Counted from the stretch's first letter, positions 30,636-40,722 are shown. The stretch is 64,000 nucleotides of DNA from Hyphomicrobiales bacterium (GCA_013911885.1 JACESI010000007.1:99592-163591); one strand, 5' to 3'. Notes: generated from the sequence alone by a model not told the origin. A program made the numbers and translations.

Positions 30636-31976
30636 ATGAAATTCACTACACGTCGCAACACCTGGGCCATGCTGCTTGCTGGCGCCTCGTTGACCGCTCT
30701 CACGGTACAGTCCGCCAATGCGGCTTTCTTCGCGCTTCGCGAGCAGAGTGCCTATTCGCAGGGTGCATCCTTCGCGGGTGCCTCGGCGCAGGTTAACGCG
30801 CTCAGTTCCTCCTTCTTCAACCCGGCGATCATCACCGAATTTTCGGGCCTGACGCTTGAAGGAACGCTCTCCGGCATTCTGCCTTTCACGGATGCGGAAA
30901 CCTCTGTCGCGGGCGGCAATATCGGCAATCCGGTCGTTGACGGTACCCGCGCTGTCGCCATCGGTGCGCGCCAGACGACAGACAATGTCGGCAAGAAAGC
31001 CCTTGTTCCTGGCAGCTATGCTTCTTACCAGATCAACGAGAAATTCTGGGCCGGCTTCGCGGTCAATGCGCCATTCGGCCTTGGTACGCGCTCGGAACCG
31101 GGCAGTCTTGAGGCCCTGTCATCCCAGGAATTCAGTGCTCTTAGCTTCAACTTCCAGCCGACTGTTGCCTATAAGGTCAATGAGCGCTTCTCTCTCGCTG
31201 TCGGTCTTCAGGTGCAATATATTCAGGTCGAGCAGTCCGCAAATCAGCTTACCGGCGCCAATGTCGAACTCAACGCTGAAGATGTCAGCTTCGGCGCCCT
31301 CGCAGGCGTGACCATCAAGCCAACCGACAAAACGGTGATCGGCATTGGTTATCGTTCGCAGATGGATGTCGACCTTGATGGCACCACGACGCTGCGCAAC
31401 AATGGTGGCGTGCCTGGTTTTGATGTGGATCTCGGCCCTGCAAGCGCTGACCTCGCGTTGCCCGATATTGTGAATGTCGGGATTTCCCATCGCTTCACGG
31501 AACGGTTCACCGGCCTTGCCCAGTTCTCATGGGAAAACTGGAGCCGCCTGCAGTCTGTCAGCGTCATCAACGGCGCAGGCGCTACGGCAGCGGAATTCGA
31601 GTTCAACCTGTCGGATTCGTTCTTCTATGCGATCGGGGGTGAATTTGAGGCGACCGATCACCTGAAACTGCGTGCCGGTATTGCCTACGAGACTTCGCCA
31701 ACCAACGATCAAGACCGCAGCCTTGCTCTTGCAGATAACAATCGTCTCTGGTTTTCGGCTGGCGGAACCGTTAAACTGCTTAAGCATATCGAGAACGACT
31801 TCGCGTTTACATGGGTTCGCGTCGAAGGTGATACGGTTGTTGGCAACCGCTTCCAGTCTGGTACAACAGTTGCCGGTAGTGCCCTTCCGCTGCCGCTTCA
31901 GGGCGCCAATATTGCCAGCGGCACAGCTAATTCTAACGTCTTCATCATCTCTGCCGGCAGCCGCATCCGCTTCTGA
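30636..31976 (+). CDS. OmpP1/FadL family outer membrane protein
   Basis: Signal peptide; AAFFALREQSAYSQGASFAGASAQ...SSFFNPAIITEF, C-terminal Phe of an outer-membrane beta-barrel. Confidence 0.88.
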   Translation: MKFTTRRNTWAMLLAGASLTALTVQSANAAFFALREQSAYSQGASFAGASAQVNALSSSFFNPAIITEFSGLTLEGTLSGILPFTDAETSVAGGNIGNPVVDGTRAVAIGARQTTDNVGKKALVPGSYASYQINEKFWAGFAVNAPFGLGTRSEPGSLEALSSQEFSALSFNFQPTVAYKVNERFSLAVGLQVQYIQVEQSANQLTGANVELNAEDVSFGALAGVTIKPTDKTVIGIGYRSQMDVDLDGTTTLRNNGGVPGFDVDLGPASADLALPDIVNVGISHRFTERFTGLAQFSWENWSRLQSVSVINGAGATAAEFEFNLSDSFFYAIGGEFEATDHLKLRAGIAYETSPTNDQDRSLALADNNRLWFSAGGTVKLLKHIENDFAFTWVRVEGDTVVGNRFQSGTTVAGSALPLPLQGANIASGTANSNVFIISAGSRIRF

Positions 31977-32021
31977 TCTCGCTGATTTGTGGGCAGTGAT
32001 ACGCCACTCAGAAACCCAAAG

Positions 32022-32050
32022 AAAAACCGGCCAGTCTGGCCGGTTTTTTT
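32022..32050 (+). terminator. Intrinsic terminator after fadL-like gene
   Basis: AAAAACCGGCCAG-T-CTGGCCGGTTTTTTT. Confidence 0.88.
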
Positions 32051-32080
32051 ATGTCCGTCAGGTTTGGCTTGTCGTCTTTT

Positions 32081-32860
32081 CTAGAAGGCGCCGTTGAACA
32101 GCCCGCCATCGACCAGAATGTTCTGGCCGACCATATAGCCAGCATGCTCGGAACAAAGAAAGGCGCAGATCATTCCGAACTCCTCTGGTGTGCCGAAGCG
32201 CTTTGCCGGGATTTCGCTGCGCTGGCGCTCGGCCGCGGTCGCGAAATCGATACCCATGGCATTGGCTGAGCCCGCGATACCGCTGCGCAGGCGGTCGGTG
32301 TCCATTTTGCCCGGCAGGATGTTGTTCACAGTCACATTATGGGCGGCGAACGTACGGCATACCCCGGCCATGAAGGCCGTCAGTCCCGCTCGTGCACCGG
32401 AGGAAAGATCGAGGCCCTCGATCGGCATGCGCACCGACAGCGATGTGATATTGACGATGCGCCCGAATTTCCGCTCCATCATGCCGGGGGCGACCATTTG
32501 AATGAGTTCAACCGGCGTGATGAAGTTTTGGACCACGCCGTCAATCATTGCCTCGCGTGTGAGGTCACGGTAGTTCTTGCGCGGCGGGCCGCCATTGTTG
32601 TTGACCAGAATATCCGGCTCGGGACAGGCTTCCAGAAGCCGCTTCTGGCCCTCTTTCGTGCCGACATCGGTTGCAACGGTGATGATCCGGGCGCCGGTTG
32701 CTGCGCGAATCGCGTCCGCCGTCTCCTCGAGGACTTCGACGGAGCGGCCGTTCAGGACTACCTCGCAGCCTGCCGCCGCCAGCGCCTCGGCACAGCCGCG
32801 GCCCAGTCCTCTGCTTGATGCGCAGACAATTGCCTTGCGGCCTTTCAAACCCAAATCCAT
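32081..32860 (-). CDS. SDR family oxidoreductase
   Basis: GRKAIVCASSRGLGRGCAEALAAAG; NNNGGPP; start at MDLGLKGRKA. Confidence 0.88.
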   Translation of the reverse strand: MDLGLKGRKAIVCASSRGLGRGCAEALAAAGCEVVLNGRSVEVLEETADAIRAATGARIITVATDVGTKEGQKRLLEACPEPDILVNNNGGPPRKNYRDLTREAMIDGVVQNFITPVELIQMVAPGMMERKFGRIVNITSLSVRMPIEGLDLSSGARAGLTAFMAGVCRTFAAHNVTVNNILPGKMDTDRLRSGIAGSANAMGIDFATAAERQRSEIPAKRFGTPEEFGMICAFLCSEHAGYMVGQNILVDGGLFNGAF

Positions 32861-33012
32861 TATCCACACCTTCTTTTTGATCTTGGCCTCTGAAACTCCT
32901 ATACTATGTCTCGAAGAGAGATGCACTTTGGCATCGTCACAATTTTGAGATACGAGTCTGGCAAAGCACCTTTAGAAGTCCTACTTTGAAATATTTTTGA
33001 GGCGGTGACCGC

Positions 33013-33855
33013 ATGAAGGCAAAAGCAGAAGCCGACCAACCCGATATCACCCATTATCGCAGTCTGTTCATTTCAGATGTGCATCTTGGTTCCAAAGGCT
33101 GTCAGGCAGACCTTCTTCTCGACTTTCTGCGCTACCACAGTGCCGAGAAGGTCTTTCTCGTTGGCGATATCATCGATGGCTGGCGACTCAAGAAAAACTG
33201 GTACTGGCCACAGAAACACAATGACGTTGTGCAGAAGCTCCTGCGCCTCGCGCGCAAGGGGGCAGAGGTGACGTATCTGCCCGGAAACCATGACGAATTT
33301 CTGCGCGATTATCTGGGAACGCATTTCGGCGGGGTCACGGTCGTCGACCGGGTAATCCATGAGACGGCGGATGGACGGCGGATGCTGGTCATTCATGGTG
33401 ATCAGTTCGATATCGTGGTGCGCCATGCCAAATGGCTCGCGACGCTCGGTGATGGCGCCTATGTGCTCGCGATTAAAATCAACACCTATCTCAACCGCTT
33501 GCGTCGTGTTCTCGGTCTTTCCTATTGGTCACTGTCTGCCTGGGCCAAGATGAAAGTGAAGTCGGCGGTCAATTTCGTCGGCGAGTTCGAAAAGGCACTC
33601 TGCCACGAAGCGGAACGAAGCCGGGTGGATGGCGTGATCTGCGGTCATATCCACCATGCGGTCATCCACAGGGATTTCGGGATTGAATATGTGAACACCG
33701 GCGATTGGGTGGAGAGTTGCACGCTTGTCGCAGAGCACCATGACGGCAGGCTGGAAGTCATCCGCTGGACGGAGATCAAGGTTGTTCCGGAAATGACCGA
33801 GCCGAATACCGGCAGCAGTCCAGTACTGGTGAAGGGCAAGAAATTCGCCGCATAG
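33013..33855 (+). CDS. COG2908-type metallophosphoesterase; candidate PlcP phospholipase C or LpxH-like
   Basis: LFISDVHLGSKGCQADLLLDFLRYHSAEKVFLVGDIIDGWRL, GNHDEFLRDYLG, GHIHHAVIHRDFGIEYVNTGDWVES; followed by GT4 glycosyltransferase. Confidence 0.85.
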   Translation: MKAKAEADQPDITHYRSLFISDVHLGSKGCQADLLLDFLRYHSAEKVFLVGDIIDGWRLKKNWYWPQKHNDVVQKLLRLARKGAEVTYLPGNHDEFLRDYLGTHFGGVTVVDRVIHETADGRRMLVIHGDQFDIVVRHAKWLATLGDGAYVLAIKINTYLNRLRRVLGLSYWSLSAWAKMKVKSAVNFVGEFEKALCHEAERSRVDGVICGHIHHAVIHRDFGIEYVNTGDWVESCTLVAEHHDGRLEVIRWTEIKVVPEMTEPNTGSSPVLVKGKKFAA

Positions 33856-33904
33856 GTTTCAATACCGTTAAACTGGACCGTCAAACTGGATTTGGACCAT
33901 ACCG

Positions 33905-34933
33905 ATGAAGCTCGTTATCGTAACGGATGCATGGCATCCACAGGTTAATGGCGTGGTGCGCACCCTCGACCGGACGCGGCAGGAACTCATCGCAATGGGC
34001 CATGACGTGGCGATTGTCTCGCCGGAGCTTTTTTTCACTGTGCCATGTCCGACCTATCCGGAAATACGGTTGTCCCTTGCGAGCGGGTCGGCGATTGCAG
34101 CCGAGATCGAGAAACATGCGCCCGATCATATTCATATCGCCACGGAGGCAACCCTCGGCATGGCAGCGCGGCGCTATTGCCTCGCCAAACGCCGCTGCTT
34201 TACCACGAGCTACCACACGCGCTTTCCCGAATATGTGAGCGCCCGCTTTCCGATCCCCGCACGCTGGACTTATGCTTATCTGCGCTCGTTTCATAATTCC
34301 GGAAATGGCTGCATGGTTGCAACCGAATCGCTGCGTAACGAGCTAGCCGGGCACGGCTTCAACAATCTTCAGAACTGGACGCGCGGTGTCGACGCGGCGC
34401 ATTTCAGGCCGGACCGGCGCAAGGATCTCGGTTTCGAAGGCCCTGTCCAGCTTTATGTCGGGCGGGTTGCGATCGAAAAGAACATAGAGGCATTCCTGAA
34501 AACCGGTGTGCCGGGTACGAAAATCATTGTCGGCGACGGACCGGCGCTCTCCCAGCTTTCGCAGCGCTTCCCGGAGGCCAAATTCCTCGGCGCGAAATTT
34601 AGCGACGAACTGGCCGATATTTATGCCTCTTCAGATGTATTCGTCTTTCCAAGCCGAACCGATACATTCGGGATCGTTCTTCTCGAGGCCCTTGCATCCG
34701 GCGTGCCTGTTGCAGCCTATCCCGTCACCGGGCCGCTCGATATTGTCGGAGACAGAGAGGATGTCGGCATACTTTCCGATGACCTTGAAACGGCCATTCG
34801 CGGCGCCCTCCATGCGGATAGAGATGCTTGCCGTGCATTCGCCGAGGCGCGTTCATGGCGAAAGACGGCGGAGGTCTTTTTCGATAATATCACCTTGAGC
34901 CGCGAATCGGAAAGCACCCACGTTGCTGCCTAG
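33905..34933 (+). CDS. GT4 family glycosyltransferase; candidate Agt lipid glycosyltransferase
   Basis: MKLVIVTDAWHPQVNGVVRTLDRT...LYVGRVAIEKNIEAFL...FVFPSRTDTFGIVLLEALASGVPVAAYPVTGP. Confidence 0.87.
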   Translation: MKLVIVTDAWHPQVNGVVRTLDRTRQELIAMGHDVAIVSPELFFTVPCPTYPEIRLSLASGSAIAAEIEKHAPDHIHIATEATLGMAARRYCLAKRRCFTTSYHTRFPEYVSARFPIPARWTYAYLRSFHNSGNGCMVATESLRNELAGHGFNNLQNWTRGVDAAHFRPDRRKDLGFEGPVQLYVGRVAIEKNIEAFLKTGVPGTKIIVGDGPALSQLSQRFPEAKFLGAKFSDELADIYASSDVFVFPSRTDTFGIVLLEALASGVPVAAYPVTGPLDIVGDREDVGILSDDLETAIRGALHADRDACRAFAEARSWRKTAEVFFDNITLSRESESTHVAA

Positions 34934-34934
34934 T

Positions 34935-34996
34935 GGTTCGCCCGAAACAAAACAGTCCGACTTTAGTCGGGTTGTTTTGTTGAAGAAAAGCGAACC
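34935..34996. repeat. Two-tier palindromic element 1
   Basis: Outer GGTTCGC/GCGAACC; inner ACAAAACAGTCCGAC-ttta-GTCGGGTTGTTTTGT. Confidence 0.75.
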
Positions 34997-35015
34997 CTTT
35001 TAAAGAGTTGAGCTG

Positions 35016-35062
35016 GTGGATCGGCCCGACTTTTCGGGTTCGAAAAGTCGGAGTCAATCCAC
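35016..35062. repeat. Two-tier palindromic element 2
   Basis: Outer GTGGAT/ATCCAC; inner CCGACTTTTCG-ggtt-CGAAAAGTCGG (11 bp perfect). Confidence 0.75.
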
Positions 35063-35074
35063 TAGGAGCCGGTC

Positions 35075-36076
35075 GTGAAACAAGTCCCGACTTATGATGA
35101 TGTTGTTGCTGCAGCCGACCGCCTTCGGGGCCATGCTGTCAGAACACCGCTTCTGTCATGTGCTGAACTTGACCGGCGCACTGGCGGACGGATTTTTCTC
35201 AAGGCCGAAAACCTCCAGCGCACGGGCTCATTCAAGTTTCGCGGGGCGATGAATGCGATTTCTGCGCTGATGGCCAGCGGCGCTGATCCCGCACCTCCTG
35301 CACGGGGCGGCGTAATCGCCTTCTCCTCCGGCAATCATGCGCAGGGCGTGGCGGAAGCCGCGCGCCTTCACGGCATTCCGGCAACGATCATCATGCCGGA
35401 TGACGCGCCGCTTTCGAAGATCCGCCGAACCGAGCGGGCGGGTGCAACGGTCATTCTCTACGATCGCAACCGGGATAGTCGCGATGAGATCACGCGCATC
35501 CACACAGAGCGGCTCGCGGCTGAACTGATCCATCCCTTTGATAATCAGGATGTGATTGCCGGGCAGGGAACACTGGCGCTCGAAGCTGTCGATACGCTTG
35601 CCGAACTGGGTATAGCACCGGACTTGGTTCTTGCCTGTGCCGGTGGTGGCGGTTTGGCGGCGGGCGTTTCGCTTGTGATGGCGAAACGCTGTCCGCAGGC
35701 GCGTTTTCATACGGTGGAGCCGGAAGGCTTTGATGATTACCGACGCTCGCTTCTCGCGGGAGAGCGGCTTTCCAACCCGACCACCAGTGGCTCTGTCTGC
35801 GATGCCATTCTGACACCCATGCCCGGCGCACGGAGCTTTGAAATTCTGCATGGTTATGCTTCGGAAGGGCTCGCCGTCACCGATGCCGATGCGATGAGCG
35901 CGGTTGCCTTTGCTTATCATGAACTCAAGATTGTGCTGGAACCGGGCGGCGCGGTTGCTCTTGCGGCTGTTCTTTCCGGCAAGATTGATGTCCGCGATAA
36001 AACCGTGCTTCTGACCCTTTCCGGCGGGAATGTGGATCCGGCAATTTTTCAGCAGGCACTCGAAGGCAGCGCGTAG
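35075..36076 (+). CDS. Threonine/serine dehydratase-like PLP enzyme
   Basis: ENLQRTGSFKFRGAMNAI PLP-lysine motif; SSGNHAQGVAEAARLHGIPATIIMPDDAP. Confidence 0.9.
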   Translation: MKQVPTYDDVVAAADRLRGHAVRTPLLSCAELDRRTGGRIFLKAENLQRTGSFKFRGAMNAISALMASGADPAPPARGGVIAFSSGNHAQGVAEAARLHGIPATIIMPDDAPLSKIRRTERAGATVILYDRNRDSRDEITRIHTERLAAELIHPFDNQDVIAGQGTLALEAVDTLAELGIAPDLVLACAGGGGLAAGVSLVMAKRCPQARFHTVEPEGFDDYRRSLLAGERLSNPTTSGSVCDAILTPMPGARSFEILHGYASEGLAVTDADAMSAVAFAYHELKIVLEPGGAVALAAVLSGKIDVRDKTVLLTLSGGNVDPAIFQQALEGSA

Positions 36077-36085
36077 GCCCGTTCA

Positions 36086-36113
36086 CGTCCTCCCGTGCAC
36101 GGGAAAAGACGTC
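36086..36113. terminator. Hairpin between convergent genes, possible bidirectional terminator
   Basis: ACGTC-c-TCCCGTGCACGGGA-aaa-GACGT. Confidence 0.5.
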
Positions 36114-36125
36114 GGCAAGAGACGA

Positions 36126-37160
36126 TTAGTTAAAGATGGCGACGCGGTGTTCGAGCGGTGCGATATCACCGTCGCTCCAGCCGTTCAGCGCATGGCTGGC
36201 TGTCTCGGCGTTCTCCACTTCCGTTTCGGATGGAGTAGCCTGCGGGGTTTCCGCCTCGTCCTCAACCTCGAAATCGGCATCCGTCACGGCGGCCTTTGCA
36301 ATTTCTTCCACGGTATCCTGCGTGAAGGCGGCAACGTCCGAATCGCTGAACGCATCATCGATGATGAACGGATCAGGAGTCTCGAGCTTTTCGTCCTCCT
36401 CATCGCTCCATTGCAGATCGTCAATCTCGGTATCGTCAGGTGTTGTGCTCTTGGAGGATGCCATGACTTCATCGATCAGGTTTTGTCCCTGCGCCTCATC
36501 GGGCAGGCCAGGACCATTGATCAGGTGTTCGTCCTGGTCGGTACTCACCGGTTTGTCGCGGTAGCGCTCAATCTCTTCGTCGCCCCATAGGCTGACCATG
36601 GCATTGAGGCGCTCTTCGAGCATTTCGGTCAGTTGAACAACTTTGCGCAGGCGCTGCCCGGTCAGATCCTGAAACGAGCAGGCCATGTAGATTTCCGTCG
36701 CGAACTCATCAATCCGGTCGCACTCGGCATCAAGCCCGCCACGCTCGCGGATTTCCCAGGCAGTACCCTGTATCATTTCCGCTGATGTGAGAATTGTTGA
36801 TGTGGCTGCTTCGGTCTCGTCAACCACAACATTGAGTTCAATCGATGCATCGGCAAGATTGGGCGTTGAATTGCCGGAATTTGCAATTTCTTTTTTGATC
36901 TGTTCGATCTTTTGCGTCATGTCAACGATCTCGAGACGCATTTGTAACGCGTCAACCGGCTCATGCTCGCGGGTAATGAAGGATTTCAGGCCGTTGATGG
37001 CTTCGACAACGCGATTGGTGTCAGAGACGCGGTTGCGTTTTGCATATTCCTGAAGAAACCAGCGGCCGCGCGCGGTTTCCATCACGGCTTCCTCGATCGC
37101 CCGATAATCGTCTTCGGATATTTCGTTTGCGGGTACGAGTTCGCCCATAAATCCCATCAC
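36126..37160 (-). CDS. CheZ-like protein phosphatase family protein
   Basis: ACSFQDLTGQRLRKVVQLTEMLEERLNAMVSLWG resembles the CheZ active-site helix; acidic C-terminal tail. Confidence 0.6.
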   Translation of the reverse strand: MMGFMGELVPANEISEDDYRAIEEAVMETARGRWFLQEYAKRNRVSDTNRVVEAINGLKSFITREHEPVDALQMRLEIVDMTQKIEQIKKEIANSGNSTPNLADASIELNVVVDETEAATSTILTSAEMIQGTAWEIRERGGLDAECDRIDEFATEIYMACSFQDLTGQRLRKVVQLTEMLEERLNAMVSLWGDEEIERYRDKPVSTDQDEHLINGPGLPDEAQGQNLIDEVMASSKSTTPDDTEIDDLQWSDEEDEKLETPDPFIIDDAFSDSDVAAFTQDTVEEIAKAAVTDADFEVEDEAETPQATPSETEVENAETASHALNGWSDGDIAPLEHRVAIFN

Positions 37161-37275
37161 TTGGCCGATAGAGGGCCTACACTTGGCGGCCAGATGGCTA
37201 CCATGTCATCGCTTTTCTCTATAGTTAAACGCGAAAATCGTTACAGAAGTGTAGTGTTTAATAAGTTTCGCACAA

Positions 37276-38451
37276 ATGAGTACGGTCCTGATCGCATCTT
37301 CCGCAAAAATCTCCCTGTTTGTGGGCGCAATCTTTCTAAGTATCGGCGTCTATCTGCCGTTTTTCCCGCTTTGGCTTGAGAATCAAGCCTTCACAACGAA
37401 TCAGATTGCTATCCTCCTGACCGTGCCGCTTCTGGTTCGGGTTTCGGTGACGCCGTTTCTGATGACGCTTGCGGGCAGGCTGCCGCAGCGCCGTCAGGCA
37501 GCGCTTGCCTATACGGGTTTTGCTTTGCTCGCCTTTGCTTCGCTCAGCCTGTTTGACGGTTTCTGGCCAACGGTTTTGGTTCTCGGCCTGTTTGGCATGG
37601 TCTGGCATGCGCTTGTGCCACTTGGTGACAGTTTTGCCCTGTCTGAGGTGCGCCTTCATGGCGCAAATTATGGCACGATACGGTTGTGGGGCTCGATCAC
37701 CTTTGTCCTCGCCAATTTCGGGGCAGGCGCTTATCTCGGCGTGATCGGGCCAAACGGGGCCTATGGGCTGATCGTTGCGATGCTTGCGCTCGCTTTCCTG
37801 TCGGCCTGCCTTTTGCCGTCTTATGGTGTGCCTGTGGTGGAAAGACCGAGGCCGGGACTGACACTCTCCGCCGAGGTTCTGAGCACGCTCACCCACGGCA
37901 GGCTGATGGGCGTTGCGGTCAGTGCCGGTCTTATTCAGGCTTCTCATGCCATGGTTTACGGGTTTGGCACGATTAACTGGATCGCGCGCGGCTATTCCAC
38001 CACGGCAATCGGCATGTTCTGGGCGGTGGGCGTGATTGCGGAAATTCTCCTGTTCACGCAGGCGCGGCGTTTGTTCGGCAATGTTTCGTCGTCGCTTCTC
38101 GTTGCAATTGGCGGCTTGGCCGCAATCCTGCGATGGATTATTCATGGCCATGTCGACGGTGAGGTTGCGATCCTTGTTGTGCAATGCCTGCACGGTCTTT
38201 CCTTTGGGGCGACGCATCTTGGCATGCAGGGCTTCATCGCTCGAGAGTTCGGCGAACACGACACGCCAACAGCACAGGGCGGGGTTGTTCTTGTGAGTGG
38301 CGTCACCATGGCGGCTGCGACGCTCTTATGCGGTGGTCTCTATGATCGCTTCGGCATCCATGCCTTCTACGCGATGGCGGCGATGGCGGCGCTGGCGTTC
38401 GTGCCGCTTCTCCTGATCGCTCAGCCCCATAGGGCAGGTTCCGGCGGATAG
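37276..38451 (+). CDS. MFS transporter (phenylpropionate/HcaT-like group)
   Basis: Twelve hydrophobic segments; LSIGVYLPFFPLWLENQAFTTNQIAILLTVPLLVRV. Confidence 0.82.
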   Translation: MSTVLIASSAKISLFVGAIFLSIGVYLPFFPLWLENQAFTTNQIAILLTVPLLVRVSVTPFLMTLAGRLPQRRQAALAYTGFALLAFASLSLFDGFWPTVLVLGLFGMVWHALVPLGDSFALSEVRLHGANYGTIRLWGSITFVLANFGAGAYLGVIGPNGAYGLIVAMLALAFLSACLLPSYGVPVVERPRPGLTLSAEVLSTLTHGRLMGVAVSAGLIQASHAMVYGFGTINWIARGYSTTAIGMFWAVGVIAEILLFTQARRLFGNVSSSLLVAIGGLAAILRWIIHGHVDGEVAILVVQCLHGLSFGATHLGMQGFIAREFGEHDTPTAQGGVVLVSGVTMAAATLLCGGLYDRFGIHAFYAMAAMAALAFVPLLLIAQPHRAGSGG

Positions 38452-39407
38452 ACGCGACTTCCTACATAGCGCAGGCCGTCCGGGTGATCCTCGGCCAAAA
38501 GGAGCGGCCCGTCGAGATCGATCCAGCGGGCTTTCTCACCGAGCAGGAGCGCCGGCGCCATCGCCAGTGAAGAGGCGACCATGCAGCCGATCATGATGCC
38601 AAGGCCAAGACCCTCCGCCGCCTCCGCGACCGCGAATGCCTCGGTGAGACCGCCGCTCTTGTCGAGCTTGATGTTGATCGCCTGATAGCCGCGGGCGGCT
38701 ATTTCGCCCAGTTCATGGCGGGTGTGAAGGCTTTCATCGGCGCAGATCGGGATCGGTGAGCGGAGATGACGGAGCGCGTCATCCGCGTTGGCGGGCAGCG
38801 GCTGTTCGATAAGAGCAACGCGCGCGGCCAGACAGGCTTTCAGATGGAAATCGATATCGTCCGTGCGCCAGCCCTCGTTCGCATCGACAATGAGTGCCGC
38901 GCCTGGCGCTCCCTTGCGCACCGCCTCAAGCCGTTCATGGTCGCCATCGCCGCCGCCAAGCTTTATCTTGAGAAGCGGGCGCGCCTGTTCGGCACGTGCT
39001 GCTTCGAACATGCCCGCCGGCGTGTCGAGACTGAGGGTGAAAGCGGTGTCGCGTGGGTGCGGCGTGAGGCCGAAACGGCGTGCAACCGGAATGCCGCTTG
39101 CCTTTGCCTGCCAATCGAGCAAGGCGCAATCAACCGCATTGCGTGCGGCGCCGGGTGCCAGCGCAGCCACGGCATCAAGGGTGTTGAAGCGTTCGGGCTC
39201 ATGTGCAAGTCTTTCAAGACTTGCAATGACAGAGGCCACCGTTTCTCCATATCGGCCATAGGGCGTGCATTCCGCGCGGCCGGTGATCTGCCCGTCGCCG
39301 ATTTCGACAATCACCGTCTCTGCGCGCGTCTTCACGCCCCGCGAGATGCGAAACGGTTTTCGCAAGGGCCAGTTCTGGACCCGTGCCGTGAGATTCAAAG
39401 GGGGCAT
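38421..39407 (-). CDS. Enolase-superfamily dipeptide epimerase / N-acetyl-D-Glu racemase DgcA-like
   Basis: ALLDWQAKASGIPVARRFGL, LKIKLGGGDGDHERLEAVR, LIVDANEGW, ADESLHTRHEL. Confidence 0.85.
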   Translation of the reverse strand: MPPLNLTARVQNWPLRKPFRISRGVKTRAETVIVEIGDGQITGRAECTPYGRYGETVASVIASLERLAHEPERFNTLDAVAALAPGAARNAVDCALLDWQAKASGIPVARRFGLTPHPRDTAFTLSLDTPAGMFEAARAEQARPLLKIKLGGGDGDHERLEAVRKGAPGAALIVDANEGWRTDDIDFHLKACLAARVALIEQPLPANADDALRHLRSPIPICADESLHTRHELGEIAARGYQAINIKLDKSGGLTEAFAVAEAAEGLGLGIMIGCMVASSLAMAPALLLGEKARWIDLDGPLLLAEDHPDGLRYVGSRVYPPEPALWG

Positions 39408-39533
39408 TATGTGGCATCTCCAAGATATCAAAGCCCGCAGGCCACATCGGTTTTAGATTCCCGAATCACCGATGATTTTGTGAAAACAGCATAACGTGTC
39501 TGTCTAAATCAGCTTGATACGCTATATAGTTTT

Positions 39534-40721
39534 TTGATGGACATACTTGCCGATGAGAAACCGGGATTGCTTGAGGCGGCGGAAGGGCTCGCGCCTTCGG
39601 TGTCGGCTGCTGAAGCTATTTTTCGTTATAGCGCCACCGGCATGTGGACCATCACCCATGCCGATCATATTGAGAAGCATCTGCGCACGCTCATTCCATC
39701 AAACGACAAGTCTTTCGCGGGCAAGACAATCGAGATTTCGCTTAAGGAGCTCGAAAAGATAGATACATCGGGGGCGTGGCTCCTTCTCAGGTTTCGCGAT
39801 ACGGTTCTTCGCCTTGGCGGCAAATTCTCCTTTCGTGATGTAGAGCCGGAGCGCGAGAAGCTGATTGCTGCAATTTCCGATGCTGCCGAAGGGGTCCATG
39901 CCTATGAGCCGCCCCCAAGGCGCATTCTCGGCTATGTCGATTCATTTAGAAAATGGTTCGTGTCCGGTGTCGAGGATACACTGCGGATTGTCGCTCTTCT
40001 CGGCGCGCTGACGGCGGCTTTTGCCGCGCGGCTTCGCGATCCGCGCAATTTTCGTGTCGCCGCACTCGTCACCCACATGATGCGGACTGGCCTCACGGCG
40101 GTGCCGATCATCTCACTGATGTCCTTTGTTATCGGCGCGATCATCGCGCAGCAGGGGGCCTATCAGCTCAGTTTCTATGGTGCGGACCCGATGGCGGTGG
40201 ACATGGTTGCCGTCCTTGTGACCCGCGATATGGGTGTGCTTCTGACAGCAATCATGATTTCCGGTCGTTCCGGCTCGGCCTATACCGCCGAGATCGGATC
40301 CATGAAAATGCGCGAGGAAATAGACGCGCTCAAAGTGATTGGGCTTGATCCGGTCGATGTTCTTTTGTTTCCACGCATTCTCGCGCTCATCCTTGTCTTG
40401 CCGCTTCTCACCATCATCGCCGACTATGCCTCGCTTCTCGGTGCGCAGCTTGCGCTGTGGCTTTATATCGACATGTCGTATGAGGTTTTCCTGCAACGCA
40501 CGCGCGACGCGGTGCCCTTGACTTATTTTTTGATGGGCGTCGTCAAAGCGCCGTTCATGGCGCTGGTCATCGGTCTGATTGCCATGTCCGAGGGCTTGAA
40601 GGTCGCGGGCAGCTCGGAATCATTGTCGCGACACACCACGATTTCGGTGGTGAAATCGATTTTCATGGTGATTCTGATCGACGGTGTCTTTGCCGTGATC
40701 TCGGCGAGTCTGGGGTACTGA
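39534..40721 (+). CDS. MlaE-type ABC permease with N-terminal STAS-like domain
   Basis: N-terminal LKELEKIDTSGAWLLLRF; MlaE core GAIIAQQGAYQLSFYGADPMAVDMVAVLVTRDMGVLLTAIMISGRSGSAYTAEIGSMKMREEIDAL. Confidence 0.9.
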   Translation: MMDILADEKPGLLEAAEGLAPSVSAAEAIFRYSATGMWTITHADHIEKHLRTLIPSNDKSFAGKTIEISLKELEKIDTSGAWLLLRFRDTVLRLGGKFSFRDVEPEREKLIAAISDAAEGVHAYEPPPRRILGYVDSFRKWFVSGVEDTLRIVALLGALTAAFAARLRDPRNFRVAALVTHMMRTGLTAVPIISLMSFVIGAIIAQQGAYQLSFYGADPMAVDMVAVLVTRDMGVLLTAIMISGRSGSAYTAEIGSMKMREEIDALKVIGLDPVDVLLFPRILALILVLPLLTIIADYASLLGAQLALWLYIDMSYEVFLQRTRDAVPLTYFLMGVVKAPFMALVIGLIAMSEGLKVAGSSESLSRHTTISVVKSIFMVILIDGVFAVISASLGY

Positions 40722-40722
40722 G

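Noticed and set aside
37336-38259. 307-aa minus-strand ORF
   Set aside because: Antisense to the MFS transporter; low-complexity basic composition
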